Source: Megalopta genalis
Lineage: Eukaryota; Arthropoda; Insecta; Hymenoptera; Halictidae
NCBI RefSeq assembly: GCF_051020955.1
Contig: NC_135031.1
Span: 62,001-126,000 of the forward strand
Direction: 5' to 3'
DNA length: 64,000 nt
A program made the translations under genes and the position numbers. How positions within the stretch are numbered: the stretch's first letter is position 1; each line of letters begins with the position of its first letter. The notes under the pieces were generated by a model. It was not told where the DNA came from. It did not search any database and was given only the letters and a program-made list of their open reading frames with translations. Of this stretch, positions 62,909 through 64,000 are shown in pieces.

Positions 62909-64000
62909 CTAGTGGGTGTTCTCGACTGGTAGCGGCGCCAACTGTTTCACATTGCGCCTGTAAACACCGGTAGATGTTCGCACGGAAACAGCCCGGATGA
63001 CATTGTCCTCCCCTGGATGAATCTTCTCGATGCGACCCAGGTGCCACTGGAGCGGTGGAAGATTGTCGTCTTTTAGAACGACGATGGTGCCTTCTTGGAT
63101 GTTATGGGAGCCCTGGCTCCACCTTTGTCGTACGTTAAGGTGGTTGATGTACTCCTTATGCCACCGAGTCCAAAAGTCTTGCTTAACCTTTTGGATATGC
63201 TGCCACCTCGACAGCCGGTTCGTGGGCGTTGAAGTGAGATCAGCTTCCGGCAAGCTCGTCAATGGATTGCCAATTAAGAAGTGACCAGGTGTTAGGGCTA
63301 ATGGATCGTGAGGATCTGAGGATAGGGGAGTTAAAGGGCGAGAATTCAAAATCGCTTCGACCTCAGTGATGAATGTATTGAATTGCTCGAACGTGAACAA
63401 TTCATCCCCAACGACTCGCTTGACATGGTGCTTGAATGATTTCACCGCGGCTTCCCATATCCCGCCGAAGTGTGGTGAAAGGGCAGGCATGAAGTGCCAT
63501 GTAATTCCCTTGCCCGCGAGGAAATTTTCTACCCTGCTGCCCCCCTTCAAGATTTGTTGGAGTTCCCGTAATTCATTGTTGGCTCCCACGAAATTGGAGC
63601 CGTTATCGGAATAAATGTTGCGACATATGCCTCGACGCGCGATGAGACGTTTTAATGCCGCGATAAACGCTTCGGTCGTCATATCGCTCGCAACTTCCAG
63701 ATGAACGGCCTTGATAGCCAGACATATGAATACGGCAACGTAAATTTTTACTTTGGTGCGATTGCGGAAGCGCCGCTCCTTGATATAAAAGGGTCCGCAA
63801 TAATCTACACCGCAGTTATAGAAGGGCCGCGTTTCGGTAACTCGGGAGGCAGGTAGATTTCCCATGATGTATTCGGGTGTAGGCGGATTCACCCTGAAAC
63901 ACCTGACGCATTGTCGCACGATTTTGCGAGTCGCGTTCCTTCCGTCGATCGGCCAGTACTTCTGTCGCACGGCATATAAGGTTGTTGTAATGCCGGCGTG
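62909..64000 (-). CDS. pol: BEL/Pao Pol polyprotein, C-terminal part: integrase and DUF5641 (partial at 5' end)
   Basis: This encodes the enzyme that inserts the element's DNA copy into the host genome. The frame is open from the window edge: 363 residues, counting the first full codon at 64,000 as residue 1. It opens HAG..., followed by YWPIDGRN and CVRC (Cys31, Cys34), the end of the H-H-C-C zinc-binding domain; the first His lies outside. The DDE core is complete: Asp66 in GVDYCGPF, Asp132 in YSDNGSNF and Glu183 in GGIWEAAVKSFKHH. LNSRPLTPLS and LTPGHFLIG follow, as in BEL/Pao and related integrases. A DUF5641 domain (about 262-358) holds RWQHIQ, FWTRW and QWHLGRI and ends with VYRRNVKQLAPLP. 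It ends at the stop codon at 62,911-62,909. A GTG at 63,970 is not the true start, since the family's sequence continues upstream. No frameshift or missing catalytic residue is seen. Confidence 0.95.
   Translation of the reverse strand, partial: HAGITTTLYAVRQKYWPIDGRNATRKIVRQCVRCFRVNPPTPEYIMGNLPASRVTETRPFYNCGVDYCGPFYIKERRFRNRTKVKIYVAVFICLAIKAVHLEVASDMTTEAFIAALKRLIARRGICRNIYSDNGSNFVGANNELRELQQILKGGSRVENFLAGKGITWHFMPALSPHFGGIWEAAVKSFKHHVKRVVGDELFTFEQFNTFITEVEAILNSRPLTPLSSDPHDPLALTPGHFLIGNPLTSLPEADLTSTPTNRLSRWQHIQKVKQDFWTRWHKEYINHLNVRQRWSQGSHNIQEGTIVVLKDDNLPPLQWHLGRIEKIHPGEDNVIRAVSVRTSTGVYRRNVKQLAPLPVENTH

Larger units (their letters stand above)
62023..64000 (-). mobile_element. BEL/Pao-type LTR retrotransposon, 3' end, minus strand
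   Basis: Read on the minus strand this part holds, in order, the integrase and C-terminal part of pol, a short 3' untranslated stretch with two hairpins, a polypurine tract, and a complete 3' LTR that abuts the satellite. The H-C-C zinc-binding remnant, DDE integrase core and DUF5641 tail together are typical of BEL/Pao Pol polyproteins of arthropods. The frame is open with no stop or frameshift over 1,092 bases, so the copy looks young. The gag, protease, reverse transcriptase, RNase H, primer-binding site and 5' LTR would lie beyond base 64,000. Confidence 0.9.

Noticed and set aside
63030..63614. Plus-strand open frames opposite pol (63,030-63,284 and 63,366-63,614) and an out-of-frame minus one at 63,603-63,800
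   Set aside because: They are shadows of the integrase frame, which has all catalytic motifs and is open across the whole stretch.
63968..63970. GTG at this place as the start of the integrase protein
   Set aside because: The frame stays open to the window edge and the residues before it (HAG...TLYA) are part of the conserved zinc-binding region, so the protein begins further upstream.

Overview
The window is eukaryotic, most probably from an insect or another arthropod. It has two parts. Bases 1 to about 62,022 are one uninterrupted satellite array of a 30-bp monomer, roughly 2,070 copies, and it also runs off the left edge. From about 62,023 to 64,000 lies the 3' end of a BEL/Pao-type LTR retrotransposon on the minus strand: one complete LTR, a polypurine tract, and the integrase plus C-terminal DUF5641 part of Pol. 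The arthropod call rests on this integrase architecture and on an arthropod-type initiator (TCAGTC) in the LTR. I see no host gene, tRNA, rRNA, CRISPR array or bacterial feature.

The array has a clear grammar. Each monomer has a 13-base head, usually GATTTGAAGCTAA, and a 17-base tail. Five monomer types follow each other in fixed order to make a 150-bp higher-order repeat (HOR). In the A family the tails are P1 ATCATGTGTTTCGCATG, P2 CTCGTTTGTTTCGCATG, P3 ATCATGTATATCACAAG (head CAGTTGAAGCTAA), P4 ACCATTTGTTTCGCATG (head TATTTGAAGCTAA) and P5 GCCTTCTACTTCGCATT. A B family keeps the same five positions with other sequences: P1b ATCAATTGTTTCGCTTG, P3b head CATTTGAATCTAT, P4b head TATCTGACGCTAA with tail ATCATTTGTTTCTCAAG, P5b ACCATCTACATCGCATT. 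Further position-specific alleles are P2d (TTTATGTCACCTG), P3e (ATCACTTACATCGCAAT) and a 31-bp P3c.

Layout: 1-3,180 is diverged A-type sequence. 3,181-6,640 is the first A/B mixture. 6,641-32,866 is an A/B mosaic with several 0.4-2.5 kb blocks duplicated 1.3 to 9.2 kb apart. 32,867-36,340 is a diverged island rich in P3c. 36,341-40,597 repeats the 30.3-32.9 kb block. 40,598-56,993 contains a 7-kb block present twice and an inner 1,709-bp tandem duplication. 56,994-60,840 carries 690-bp and 540-bp duplications. 60,841-62,022 is a diverged right edge. Homogenised centre and diverged edges are what repeated unequal exchange or conversion predicts.

Because 30 is a multiple of three and the monomer is poor in stops, long reading frames appear on both strands (up to 576 codons on plus, 355 on minus). 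They are interrupted by indels or by recurrent stop alleles that are spread through the HORs, so I read them as by-products of satellite DNA, not genes. The only protein-coding sequence I support is the retrotransposon Pol fragment.
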